Of a stretch of 64,000 bases of DNA, positions 32,125 to 41,760 are shown piece by piece. How positions within the stretch are numbered: the stretch's first letter is position 1; each line of letters opens with the position of its first letter. This DNA is from Lysinibacillus pakistanensis (lineage in GTDB: Bacteria > Bacillota > Bacilli > Bacillales_A > Planococcaceae), in contig BBDJ01000006.1 in NCBI GenBank assembly GCA_001312325.1, positions 1 through 64,000 on the forward strand, read 5' to 3'. Made by a program: the position numbers and the translations under genes. The notes under the pieces were generated by a model. It saw only the letters and a program-made list of their open reading frames with translations. It made no database searches and had not been told where the DNA came from.

Positions 32125-34427
32125 CTCGGAATTGTTATTAAAATTTGTAATCCTTGAGTAAGTTCCGTAATAAATTCAATTTCTCCATCTAAAATATGAA
32201 TACGTTCTTTTATACCGATTAATCCAATATGATCTTCATTATACTGCTCACTAATTTTGTCCATCCCTACACCGTTGTCCCTATAATCTAAAAAAAATAA
32301 AATGATTATCCTCCCACATTTCTATGGACACTAATGTGGCATTAGAGTGCTTTTCAGCATTGGTAAGCAGTTCTTGTAGCACACGGTAGATAGAGACTGT
32401 TAAATTATGATTGTTTGCGTAATTAGATAGTTGAAATTCATATCGTAGGCTAAAACTAGCTTTCGCCTGTTTCTTTTTACAAAGATCCTCTAAAGATGCA
32501 GTAAAATTAGTATTTAATAAAAAGTTGGGACGTAACTCACTACAGGTGTCTCTAATTTGTTTAATAACATCCAATAATCCGTTCTTGATTTTATTTAATG
32601 TCTCTAAGTCTTCCTTTTGTAAAGTATTTGAATTTTGTATAAGTTGATCTAATTTCTGATACCAAATTGTTTGATCTTGTAAAGCAGAATCATGTAAATC
32701 TGATGCTAATCGTTTACGTTCCTGTTCACTCAATTGCAATAAAAATCGAGTAAGAGTGTTGGATGATTGATGATTAGTTGTGTCTCTATTTTCGATTGTT
32801 GCAATTATATTTTTTTTACGATATTTAAATTTTCATAAACTAATCTTACGTATTTAACAATATTTATTAACCACATTTTTTTCATGTAAATTAAACGTCG
32901 TATTATTTCTTTTTTTGCTAAGCCAAATATACGTGCCTATATGATGATGTTCATAAAGCTGAATGCCAAGATAATTCGGATGATCAATTAATATATCTGA
33001 ATGATTATTCCTTAGCTTAAGTTTAATAGAATCTGCTAGTATACTTTCTGCATTATTTTGCATGAAATCAAAACATTGGTACTCAGTGGTTTTATAATTT
33101 ATTCGTATCAATAGTAGAACCCTAGGATCTAATGTTTCTTGGATTTGATGAAGTAATAGATTTTCTAAATCATCTTCTTTCATGACAGAAGCTAGCTTTT
33201 GTGAAAATTCATTTAAATTTTTGGAGAAAAAGGACTGATGATAAAGTAAACTGTCTTTTAATTGAAAATCTAGCCTTTCTTTTAGAAATAATGTCACGAT
33301 ATTTATGGTAAGAATAGCGAGAAATAAAATTATAAAATACAGAATAATATTTCCTGAGTAGAATCTTTCACTGATAACGAAAATTGTTAAGATTAGAGAG
33401 GGGATAAATGTTAAAAATACATAATATGGAATTTGTTTTAATATAAAATTAATATCTATTAAGCGATTAGTCAACACAATATAAGTGTAACCAATAGGAA
33501 TAATAAATAACGTAAAAGCTGCAAGATCATCTTGTATATAAGGTAATCTAAAAATAAATGGAACAGCATGCAAAAAAAATAAAAGGTACAAATGCACACA
33601 CATGAATTAATATTAACCATTTTAAAAAGACCTCATGATGAGAACCTTTAGTTGCTAAGTAAAAATAAATCAGTAGCAAAATTGAAAAACAAATATTGAA
33701 GCAGAAATAGCTTAAAACTAATATGGTGTTGAAAGCGTCTAAATCATTATTGAAGAAAAGAGTTAACAATTTTGAGCTAATAATAGCTAAACAGATAAAC
33801 CCATTTATTCTAAAAAAAAGTTGCCAATTAATTTTAATACCCTTTTCAATCAACAACATTCGAATGAAATGGGCCAGAAAAAGAGAGCCTAAGGGGAAAA
33901 ATACACTTACTATAATATTGGAAATAAAATCTCCTCTTCCAGATTCTGTCGAGGCAAAAAAAACTTAGAGACACTGATAATAGAAATCCAGTTAGATAAA
34001 AAGCAACTTTACTATTTTGTTGATAGATAAAAAGAGTCAGGATGAATACTGTTAAGGAAAATATGCTAGGAATGATAATTTCCTGAAAAGTGTCTTTAAG
34101 AGAATCAGATGGTGCTTGTATGTACTGTATTTCATTGTTTCTGATAATTTTTATAGAGGAACCATGAACAAAACAATTATTATGTTTGAAAAGAGTATTG
34201 AACGTTGTCACATTAGTATTATCTACCTCTAAGATGATATCGCCAATAGTGAGATTTGTATAGCGCGCCCAGCCATCGTTATCATAGATATTAGAAATGG
34301 TGATTTGACCATTATTATACTGTACATCTATACCAATATATGGTTTCAACATTGTGAATATTAAGAAGAAGTGAGCTAATAGAAATACTAATTGTAAAAA
34401 TAGAATTTTTCTTTTATTACTCATCAT
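32121..34427 (-). CDS. comP: ComP-type membrane histidine kinase (about five frameshifts)
   Basis: About 768 residues, like B. subtilis ComP. N-terminal helix, then an extracytoplasmic PDZ-like domain (NDGWARYTNLTIGDIILEVDN), a block of further helices, a linker, then HisKA_3 with the phospho-acceptor in ERKRLASDLHDSALQDQ, N box LQELLTNAEKHSNA and G box RDNGVGMDK. Frames break at A/T runs near 33956, 33572, 32876, 32810 and 32290; each closes with one base removed. The stop overlaps the comA start. Expected to sense the extracellular prenylated ComX. ATG ends at 34427 after GGAGAGG. Confidence 0.85.
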
Positions 34428-34446
34428 ATAATCCTCTCCATAAAAA

Positions 34447-34505
34447 TTTGCGGTTATTACTAATAGATTTGCGGTTAATACACACCTCCTTTATATTATT
34501 ATAAT
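34447..34505 (+). promoter_or_regulatory. ComA-type half sites and comX promoter
   Basis: TTTGCGGTTA occurs twice as a direct repeat, at 34447-34456 and 34468-34477, 21 bp apart (two helical turns). TTGCGG is the half site of the B. subtilis ComA box. A consensus minus 10 TATAAT lies at 34500-34505 with no good minus 35, and the second half site sits just where an activator would replace it. This suggests ComA-dependent activation of comX; the opposite-facing comP may share control. Confidence 0.65.
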
Positions 34506-34534
34506 TGTAAACAAATTGAAAGGAAGGGAATACT

Positions 34535-34714
34535 ATGATAATGAATGCGGTTCATACATTACTTTCAAAAACTAATAATGGTGAAATTGATTTACAACAA
34601 TTACAGGCAGCAGGCAATCTTTCAGTTTCTGAGCTAAATATTCTCCAAGAGGTAGTACAAAATACTGATAAAGCAGATGTTATCCAAAAATCATCAACAT
34701 GGCTGCCACGATAA
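34535..34714 (+). CDS. comX: ComX pheromone precursor
   Basis: Unbroken 59-codon gene. The product is acidic to neutral and helical in its first 50 residues, then ends QKSSTWLPR with a single Trp56, four from the C-terminus. ComX precursors are 50-60 residues, hypervariable, and are prenylated by ComQ on a Trp three or four residues from the end, then cleaved to a 5-10 residue secreted pheromone. AAAGGAAGG lies 6-7 bases before the ATG; an ATG two codons later is possible. It is divergent from comP, with comQ 3 kb away downstream of comA. The assignment rests on size, Trp position and locus, not on overall similarity. Confidence 0.82.
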   Translation: MIMNAVHTLLSKTNNGEIDLQQLQAAGNLSVSELNILQEVVQNTDKADVIQKSSTWLPR

Positions 34715-34758
34715 AAAGGCTATTTCTGCTTCTTTCTTTAGACATCGCATCCTTCAAC

Positions 34759-34801
34759 AAAAAAAGTGATGAAAAACATTTTGTTTTTCATCACTTTTTT
34801 T
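34759..34801. terminator. bidirectional terminator between comX and potD
   Basis: Arms AAAAAAAGTGATGAAAAACA and TGTTTTTCATCACTTTTTTT style pairing, with A run on one side and T run on the other, between convergent comX and potD. Confidence 0.9.
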
Positions 34802-34805
34802 AAAT

Positions 34806-35880
34806 CTATCGAATACTCATTTTAAATTCTAAAAATAATTCATTGTATTTACCTAAGTAATCAGGACCTAAATTTTTATATACTTCTAATGTTTCCCGTT
34901 GCTCTTCAGAAGGATAATAACGTTCATCAGATACAACTTCCTTATCCATTAATTTCATTGCTGCGATGTTAGGGGTAGAGTAGCCAACATAATCAGCGTT
35001 TTGGGCACCGGATTCAGCTTTTAGCATAAAATTAATGAATTTATGAGCACCCTCAATATTTTTAGATGTTTTCGGAACGACCATATTATCAAACCACAAG
35101 TTTGAGCCTTCCTCTGGAACTGCAAAGTCTAGCTCTTCATTTTCTGACATCATGTCTGCTGCCTGCCCAGACCAAGTGAGGGCTACAGTTGCCTCATTAT
35201 TGATCATTAAGGGGGTAATTTCATCACCAATAATGGCCTTAACATTTGGGGCAAGTGTAATTAATTTGTCTGTAGCTTTACGTAATTCATGATTATCCAA
35301 TGAATTCAGCGAATATCCTAGCTATTTAAGCCCATCCCGATTACCTCACGAGCACCATCTACTAAAAAGACTTTTCGTTTTAATGAAGGGTCCCATAAAT
35401 CATCCCATGAAGAGAAATCTAAATCACCAACAAGGTTTGGATTATAGACAATACCTACTGTTCCCCAAAAATAAGGTACGGAATATTTATTGTCATCATC
35501 GAATGGTAGATCCAAGAAGTAGGGGTCGATGTTTTTTTAAATTAGGAATTTTAGATTTATCTAAAGGAATCAACAAATTTTCTTCCTTCATTTTTTTCAA
35601 TCATATATTCTGAAGGGACAGCAATATCATAAGCTGTTCCGCCCTGTTGAATTTTTGTCATCATGGCTTCATTGGAATCAAACGTCTCATAGATTACATG
35701 AATACCTGTTTCTTTTTCAAATTGCTTTAGCAAATCAGGATCTATATATTCTCCCCAGTTAAAGATCGTTAACGTGTTTTTCCCACTTTTTCCACCACCG
35801 GCACTTAAGGCATCAGCAGCGTAGAATAATAGGGCGGACACGACAAGTATCGCAATTGTAGCTTGAATTAATTGCTTCAT
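34806..35880 (-). CDS. potD: spermidine/putrescine-binding protein (three frameshifts)
   Basis: About 357 residues. N-terminal signal helix (IAILVVSALLFYAADALS), then NTLTIFNWGEYIDPDLLKQF and the polyamine-pocket segments VPYFWGTVGIVYN, ALTWSGQAADM and GSNLWFDNMVVPKTS, the PotD/PotF family of extracytoplasmic binding proteins. The expected lipobox cysteine is not evident at the signal peptide end, where the sequence reads ALSAGGGKSG, so anchoring may be by the uncleaved helix. Breaks: 7-T runs 35532-35538 and 35591-35597 and a one-base loss near 35320. Its ATG overlaps the potC stop. Confidence 0.88.
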
Positions 35881-36676
35881 TGTTGTCCCTCCGTTCTTTT
35901 ACTAGCACGACTTGTGATGAAATAATAGCCAACTACGACAATCACCGTAACGAAGAATACTAAGCCAGAAATAGCATTTACCGTTAAGGAAATACCAGCA
36001 CGTGCCATAGAGTAAATTTCCACAGATAATGTACTAAAGCCATTGCCGGTTACGAAAAACGTCACTGCAAAGTCATCTAAAGAATACGTAAGAGCAAGAA
36101 AGAACCCTGCAAAGATACCAGGCTGAATATACGGTAAAATAACACGCATCATCACATCTTTTTTTTGTTGCACCTAAATCTAATGCAGCATCAATTAATG
36201 ATGTATTCATTTCTAGCAGCTTTGGTAAAACCATCAGTACAACAATCGGTACACTAAAAGCTACGTGTGCTAATAATACAGAAGCAAAGCCTAATTTAAT
36301 ACCAACCATCGTGAACAAAATTAAAAAGCTCGCACCAATAATAACATCAGGACTTACAATTAATACATTGTTTAAGGAAAGTAATGTATTACGCATTTTT
36401 GCATCTTTCACCGTTACAATGCCAATTGCACCTAATGTACCGATAATTGTTGAAATTAAAGCAGAAAGTAGAGCTACGATGACCGTATTAATTAAAATAA
36501 CTAATAGGCGGGAATCCTCAAATACAGCCTTATAATGTTCAAGCGTAAAGGATTCAAAGTTATTCATGGAGCCACCACTGTTAAAAGAATAAAAAAATTA
36601 AGTAAAAGATAGGTGCATACAGGACGATAAAAACAAACGCTAAATACACTTTTGCGGAAGCTGATAATTTATTCAT
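35877..36676 (-). CDS. potC: spermidine/putrescine ABC permease PotC (two frameshifts)
   Basis: About 266 residues, six helices, with the permease EAA-loop region LIDAALDLGATKKDVMMRVILPYIQPG and the ending typical of PotC (SLDDFAVTFFVTG). Frames break at 36159-36166 and at the A run 36591-36597; the true N-terminus is [16 protein letters not shown] with ATG ending at 36676, overlapping the potB stop (ATGA). Forms the membrane channel with PotB. Confidence 0.88.
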
Positions 36677-37483
36677 CGTACGCGACCTCCTTTATCCTTT
36701 TGTCCTGTAATAAGCATAATAATGACCATGAACAAAATTAAGAATACAGCAATAGTTGAGCCCATTCCCCAGTTTTGCGTCACTAAGAACTGTTGTTCAA
36801 TAGCTGTACCAAGAGTAATCACACGGTTTCCAGCAATTAAACGTGTAATCATGAACAAGGATAGTGCAGGAATAAATACAACCTGTATGCCCGATTTAAC
36901 ACCATCCATAGTTAGCGGCAGTACAACGCGACGGAATGTCGTAAAGGCAGATGCACCCAAATCACGTGCTGCATAAATAAGAGTAGGGTTTAAACGATCT
37001 AAAGAATTAAAGATAGGTAAGATCATAAAAGGTATAAAAATATACACTGATACGAATACAAAGCTAATATCTGTAAATAACATTTGCTTTGGATCAAAGC
37101 CAAATACTTCAATAAATGCGTTTAACGGACCGTACAAGCCAAAAATTCCGATAAAAGCGTATGTTTTTAACAAAAGATTAATCCAAGAAGGAATAATGAT
37201 TAGCAGGAGCCAAAGCTGCTTATACTTAGTTTTTGTTAAAAAAATAGGCTGTAGGATACGAAACTAATAATGTAAAGAAGGTAATTAAAAACGCATACCA
37301 GAATGAGCTTAATGTCATTTTTAAATAAACAGAAGTAAAGAAAGCTTTATAGTTATCAAACGTAAAATTGCCATGTATATCTAGTAGGGAATAATATACA
37401 ACCAGTGCAATTGGTGCGATAACGAAAAATGCGATCCATAAAACGTATGGAAATAAGGCTGATTTCGATGTTTTAACTTGCAT
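36673..37483 (-). CDS. potB: spermidine/putrescine ABC permease PotB (one frameshift)
   Basis: About 270 residues, six helices, starting [20 protein letters not shown], with EAA-loop [25 protein letters not shown]. The 7-A run 37238-37244 breaks the chain after AYF. The ATG ending at 37483 has GGAG at good spacing inside the end of potA; upstream in-frame ATGs at 37492 and 37498 are less well placed. Second permease of the polyamine importer. Confidence 0.87.
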
Positions 37484-38580
37484 CGTCTTCATCTCCATAT
37501 GCTTCTAAACGTTTGTCAAACTCTTCTTCGGTTTCATTTAAGCGCATAACATGAATCGCCTCTGGATCAAAATCTAAGCCAATTTCTGTCCCTACCTCAG
37601 CTTTTTTTTAAAGAATGGACAAGCCACTCATTACCATCCTTATCATATGTGGATAATTCATAATGCACGCCACGGAATAATTGCGTATCCACTTTTACGA
37701 TAAGTTTACCTTGATCAATAGTTGTCATTTCTAAATCCTCAGGACGAATAACAATATCGACTTTTTCATTTGGCTTCATCCCTTGGTCAACACATTCGAA
37801 CATTTTGCTGGCGAATTCTACCTTGAAATCTTCAATCATTACACCAGGGACAATATTTGATTCTCCTATAAAATCAGCTACGAAGCGATTAATGGGTTCA
37901 TCATAAATATCAACAGGTGTACCTGATTGTTGAATTTGTCCTTCACTTAGTACAAATATTTCATCGCTCATAGCGAGTGCCTCTTCTTGATCGTGTGTTA
38001 CGAAGACAAAAGTTTTGCCAAGACGTTGCTGTAATTCTCGAAGCTCATATTGCATCTCAGTACGTAGCTTTAAATCTAAAGCTGAAAGAGGCTCATCTAA
38101 TAAAATTACTTCTGGGTCATTCACAATCGCACGAGCAATTGCTACACGTTGACGTTGACCACCTGACATTTCAGAAATTTCACGATTTCCGTATCCAGCA
38201 AGGTTAACAAATTTTAATGCTTCAGCCACTCGTTCCTTAATTTCGTTTTCAGACAGCTTTTTAATACGTAGTCCAAATGCGACATTTTCAAAGACATTCA
38301 AATGAGGAAATAGTGCATAATCCTGAAAGACTGTATTTACTTGACGTTCATTTGCTGGCACTGAGTTTATTTTTTTATCGTGGAAATAAACATCTCCTGT
38401 AGACGGTTCAGTGAAGCCTGCGATAATTCGTAAAATGTTGTTTTACCACAACCGGAAGGACCTAGTAATGTGTAAAATTTCCCTTTTTCTAGCTCTAGAT
38501 TAATATTTTTTTAGGACGATTGTGCCGTCATTATAAGACTTTGAAACATTTTCAAAGCGGATAATTGAATTCGTTGTCAT
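37473..38580 (-). CDS. potA: spermidine/putrescine ABC ATPase PotA (three frameshifts)
   Basis: About 369 residues. Walker [12 protein letters not shown]-loop [21 protein letters not shown], signature MSGGQRQRV, Walker B VILLDEP, H-loop [14 protein letters not shown], then a TOBE-type C-terminal domain, all as in PotA. Powers polyamine import with PotB and PotC. Breaks: T run 38506-38512, a one-base deletion near 38436-38441 just after Walker A, and the T run 37602-37609. It follows the regulator gene by 16 bp, so regulator-potA-B-C-D is one operon. Confidence 0.9.
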
Positions 38581-38596
38581 AGATGCGCCTCCTTAG

Positions 38597-39141
38597 CTAT
38601 AAGTATGAATCCGTTGCGACAAGCAAAATCTTTGTTTCAGCAGCATGTGCATTAAAAATTTGATGATGATCTGTCGCATCAAAATAGAGAGCATTGCCTT
38701 CACTAGCGATATACTGTTCATTCCCCAAAACGAGACGAATACGCCCTTTTACTACATATATAAAGGTTTCGGAGAGTGAGGGTTCAAATTGCTTAAATTC
38801 ACCTTCAGCAGCAAGCGTTAGGAAAATAGGCTCCATTTCTTTTTCATTTGATGTTGGAATAAGCCATTGAATTTCATATTTTCTTTCTTCATCCGTATAG
38901 GTGGATTGATCTTCCTCTGTATAAACAACCTTTTGTTCAGGTGATTCATCATCAAAAAAATTCCTTAGGTGTTGAACCTAACACTTCTAATATTGAAAAG
39001 AGTGTCTCAATGGAAGGTGAATTCAAATCACGTTCTAATTGGGATATATAACCTTTACTTAAATCTGTACGTTCTCCAAGTTCCTCTTGGGTAAGACCTT
39101 TTTTTTAAACGAAGCGCTTTAATTTTTGCTCCTATTTGCAT
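38597..39141 (-). CDS. XRE-cupin regulator of polyamine genes, PuuR type (two frameshifts)
   Basis: About 181 residues. N-terminal XRE helix-turn-helix (LTQEELGERTDLSKGYISQLE, core within 20 residues: SKGYISQLERDLNSPSIETL) and a C-terminal cupin (PSLSETFIYVVKGRIRLVLG, DATDHHQIFNA). This HTH-cupin pairing directly before potABCD is the usual polyamine-responsive repressor. Breaks at the A run 38954-38960 and the T run 39099-39106. AGGAGGG 6 bases before the ATG. Confidence 0.85.
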
Positions 39142-39172
39142 CTTTTCCCTCCTAGAAGAAGTTTAGCAATCA

Positions 39173-39196
39173 TAAACTTTAGAAATATGAAGTTTA
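39173..39196. promoter_or_regulatory. candidate operator of the puuR-pot operon
   Basis: Inverted repeat TAAACTT and AAGTTTA with a 10-base spacer, followed by another GAAACTTTTAGTTTAC, 30 bp upstream of the regulator start. Suggestive of autoregulation. Confidence 0.4.
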
Positions 39197-39201
39197 CTTT
39201 A

Positions 39202-39547
39202 ACGAAACTTTTAGTTTACTAAAATCATTACAATTATACATAATAATTTAAGATATGCAATCGTTTTTATTGAAAAAAAAGAAGAAAAAAATTTTTAGAA
39301 ATTTAACATAAATCACAGGCAGAAAAAGTTTTTTTTATTTTAGAATAAAAATGTTAAAAATAGTTAATAAATAGGCTGTAGCTGCTATTCCATTTTGGGA
39401 TTTGACAAAAATTTGTCAGATAATTTGAAACATGTCCTTTAACGAAGTACTTGTTTGAAAAACTACGATTACTCTGCTATCGTAGAAGACGAGTTCGCTA
39501 GTGCGAATGGAATATATACACTACATATTTAATCGGAGGGATTTATT
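39202..39547. other. AT-rich intergenic region with a palindrome before the peroxiredoxin gene
   Basis: No gene seen. The perfect-arm palindrome TGACAAAAATTTGTCA (39403-39418) overlaps a TTGACA hexamer and might be an operator for the peroxiredoxin gene. Further down CTACGAT and ATCGTAG (7 bp) frame a small hairpin near 39462-39485. No clear minus 10 was found at consensus spacing. Confidence 0.4.
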
Positions 39548-40089
39548 ATGGCAGAACGCATGGTAGGTAAACAAGCACCTGACTTTACAATGGAAGCTGT
39601 ACTTCCAGACAAATCTTTTGGCAAAGTATCATTAGAAGACATTAAAGCACAAGACAAATGGACTGTTCTTTTCTTCTATCCAATGGACTTCACATTTGTA
39701 TGTCCAACTGAAATCACTGCGATGAGCGATCGTTACGACGAGTTCGAAGACTTAGATGCAGAAGTAATTGGTGTGTCTACGGATACAATCCACACACACT
39801 TAGCATGGATTAACACAGACCGCACTCAAAATGGTCTTGGTGAATTAAAGTATCCATTAGCTGCTGATACAAACCACCAAATCTCAAAAGAGTATGGTGT
39901 CTTAATTGAAGAAGAAGGTATCGCACTACGTGGTTTATTCATCATCAACCAGAAGGCGAATTAAAATACCAAACAGTTTTCGATAACAACATCGGTCGTG
40001 ATGTTGATGAGACTTTACGTGTACTTCAAGCTTTACAAACTGGTGGTCTTTGCCCAGCAAACTGGCGTCCAGGTCAAGCAACTCTATAA
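39548..40089 (+). CDS. 2-Cys peroxiredoxin (one frameshift)
   Basis: About 181 residues. Peroxidatic Cys52 in DFTFVCPTE and resolving cysteine in [11 protein letters not shown] near the C-terminus, the typical two-Cys Prx/AhpC arrangement that reduces hydrogen peroxide and organic peroxides using thioredoxin or AhpF. One base is missing at the CC pair 39949-39950, so [15 protein letters not shown] is split; this is one of few deletions in the window. GGAGGG ribosome site. No ahpF beside it; the next gene is a thioredoxin-fold protein. Confidence 0.92.
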
Positions 40090-40117
40090 TTCAAATAGAG
40101 TCAATTATCAACTTTGA

Positions 40118-40146
40118 ATTCCCCACGACACGTTTGTGGGGATTTT
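40118..40146 (+). terminator. terminator after the peroxiredoxin gene
   Basis: Stem AATTCCCCAC with GTGGGGATT followed by a T run. Confidence 0.8.
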
Positions 40147-40179
40147 TAAACTTAGAAGAGGGTAAAGGAGGATATAGAC

Positions 40180-40635
40180 ATGAAACTTCGTGAACAAATG
40201 CCAGAATTAGCAGGCGCAACAACTTGGTTAAATGGTGAAGTAACTAAAGCAGATTTAGTAGGTGAAAAGCCAACATTAATTCATTTTTGGTCAGTTAGCT
40301 GCCATCTATGTAAGGAAGCAATGCCAGATGTAAATAATTTCCGCGACCAATTCAAGAATGAGCTAAATGTTGTAGCAGTACATATGCCGCGCTCAGAGGC
40401 AGATACTGATTTAGATACAATTAAAGCAGTAGCCGCAGAGCATGATATTGTACAACCAATCTTTGTAGATAGTGAAATGAAGCTAACAGATGCTTTTGAA
40501 AACCAATATGTGCCAGCATATTTTGTGTTTGATAAAGATGGTCAGCTTCGTCATATGCAAGCTGGTGGTAGCGGTATGAAAATGCTAGAAAAACGTGTAA
40601 ACCGTGTATTAGATGAAATGCGCAATGCTGAATAA
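40180..40635 (+). CDS. thioredoxin-fold (TlpA-like) protein
   Basis: Intact 151 residues. AhpC/TlpA-type thioredoxin fold with the redox pair Cys41 and Cys44 (SVSCHLC), and the cis-proline region VPAYFVFDKDG. There is no signal peptide, unlike exported ResA/StoA homologues, so it should act in the cytosol. GGAGG is 9 bases before the ATG. The proximity to peroxiredoxin hints at a reductant role, but a terminator separates them. Confidence 0.85.
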   Translation: MKLREQMPELAGATTWLNGEVTKADLVGEKPTLIHFWSVSCHLCKEAMPDVNNFRDQFKNELNVVAVHMPRSEADTDLDTIKAVAAEHDIVQPIFVDSEMKLTDAFENQYVPAYFVFDKDGQLRHMQAGGSGMKMLEKRVNRVLDEMRNAE

Positions 40636-40646
40636 GATTATGATGG

Positions 40647-40677
40647 GACGAGAATAAATTAACATTCTCGTCTTTTT
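40647..40677 (+). terminator. terminator of the thioredoxin-fold gene
   Basis: Arms GACGAGAAT and ATTCTCGTC around 8 bases, then five T. Confidence 0.85.
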
Positions 40678-40737
40678 GTGTTTTTAAAGTGGCTCAGGGT
40701 TAATTGAAATGTGTTTGGATTTGAAAAGAGCTAGGAG

Positions 40738-40942
40738 CTGAGCGAGAAGTGGCTGGAGCGGATCAATAAGTGGGTAGACCAGAGCGGAAAAGGGCTAAGG
40801 CTGATCAAAAGGTGGGTAGACCAGAGCGAAAAAAGGGTGGAGCTGATCAGAAAGAGTGAAGACCAGAGCAGAAAAGAGGTGAAGCTGATCAAAAGGTGGG
40901 TAGACCAGAGCGAAAAAGAGCTGGAACTGATCAAAGCGTGCA
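40738..40942. repeat. 42-bp purine-rich tandem repeats, about 4.5 copies
   Basis: Units begin AGACCAGAGCRRAAAAG and end near AAAAGGTGGGT; three consecutive full units are exactly 42 bp with about 80-90 percent identity by eye. The same GAGCRGAAAAG core is in the array at 1-165. Both strands are open for short stretches because 42 is a multiple of three, but there is no ribosome site, so I do not call a gene. Confidence 0.8.
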
Positions 40943-41021
40943 GTTCCCTGATTAAAAAACAATTAAAACGATCTTTCGCATTTTCAACCAAACATCTCCA
41001 ATGTTGCCGAATTGAAACCTT

Positions 41022-41058
41022 CTTTGACGATACATATAATCAAGAATACGTTACAATA
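41022..41058 (+). repeat. copy 1 of a 37-bp promoter-like duplicated element
   Basis: CTTTGACGATACATATA, three variable bases, AAGAATACGTTACAATA. The same element with only the three middle bases different is at 46938-46974. It ends 30 bp before ktrC and includes TTGACG and TACAAT hexamers. Confidence 0.75.
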
Positions 41059-41087
41059 ATGTTATAGTAGTTTTCGGAGGGATTTTT

Positions 41088-41753
41088 ATGATGAAAAAAG
41101 AGTTTGCTGTCATTGGACTTGGGCGTTTTGGAGGGAGTATTGTTCGCGAGTTAATGAGTCAGGGTGCACAGGTTATGGCAATTGATCATTCCTCGGAGCG
41201 TGTGGATGAGTTTGCTTCCATCGCCACTCAGGCTGTTATCGCGGATTCGACCGATGAATCGGTCCTAAATTCATTAGGTATTCGAAATTTTGAGCATGTA
41301 ATTGTTGCAATTGGTGAAGATATTCAGGCCAGTATTTTAACAACTATTATTTTAAAGGAAATTGGTGTACAGCAAATTACAGTCAAGGCCCAAAATGATT
41401 ATCATGAAAAGGTGCTACGCAAAATTGGTGCTGATTTTGTTGTTCACCCTGAGCGTGATATGGGGATACGGATTGCCAATAATATGCTATCTAATACAGT
41501 TCTTGATTATTTAGAGCTTTCGGATGAGCACTCGATTATGGAGTTAAAGGCAAATGATGCAATTGCAGGCTACTCCATTATGGATTTAGATATTCGTGCA
41601 AAATACGGTATTAACATTGTTGGCATCAAGCGTGGCCCAGATATAATTGTCTCACCACAGGCTAGTGACAAAATTTTACTAGGGGATATTATGCTTGTTA
41701 TTGGGGCTGATGTAGATATTAACCGCTTTGTGAAAAAGGCATTAAATGGGTAG
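41088..41753 (+). CDS. ktrC: K+ transport regulatory RCK protein, KtrA/KtrC type
   Basis: Intact 221 residues. RCK_N Rossmann domain (GLGRFGGSIVREL, acidic ribose-binding IDH, ADSTDESVL) followed by an RCK_C domain from about residue 135 (GYSIMDLDIRAKYGINIVGI). Length matches the KtrA/KtrC gating rings, which bind ATP/ADP at the N-domain and c-di-AMP at the C-domain and control KtrB/KtrD potassium channels. No ktrB/ktrD is adjacent, as for B. subtilis ktrC, hence the symbol. GGAGG 7 bases before the ATG. Confidence 0.82.
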   Translation: MMKKEFAVIGLGRFGGSIVRELMSQGAQVMAIDHSSERVDEFASIATQAVIADSTDESVLNSLGIRNFEHVIVAIGEDIQASILTTIILKEIGVQQITVKAQNDYHEKVLRKIGADFVVHPERDMGIRIANNMLSNTVLDYLELSDEHSIMELKANDAIAGYSIMDLDIRAKYGINIVGIKRGPDIIVSPQASDKILLGDIMLVIGADVDINRFVKKALNG

Positions 41754-41760
41754 TGTCCAA

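Noticed and set aside
40738..40942. CRISPR array
   Set aside because: The 42-bp units are contiguous tandem repeats with no unique spacers and no cas genes nearby.
40837..41067. 76-codon open frame through the 42-bp repeats
   Set aside because: Starts inside the repeat without a ribosome site and ends in the promoter region of ktrC.
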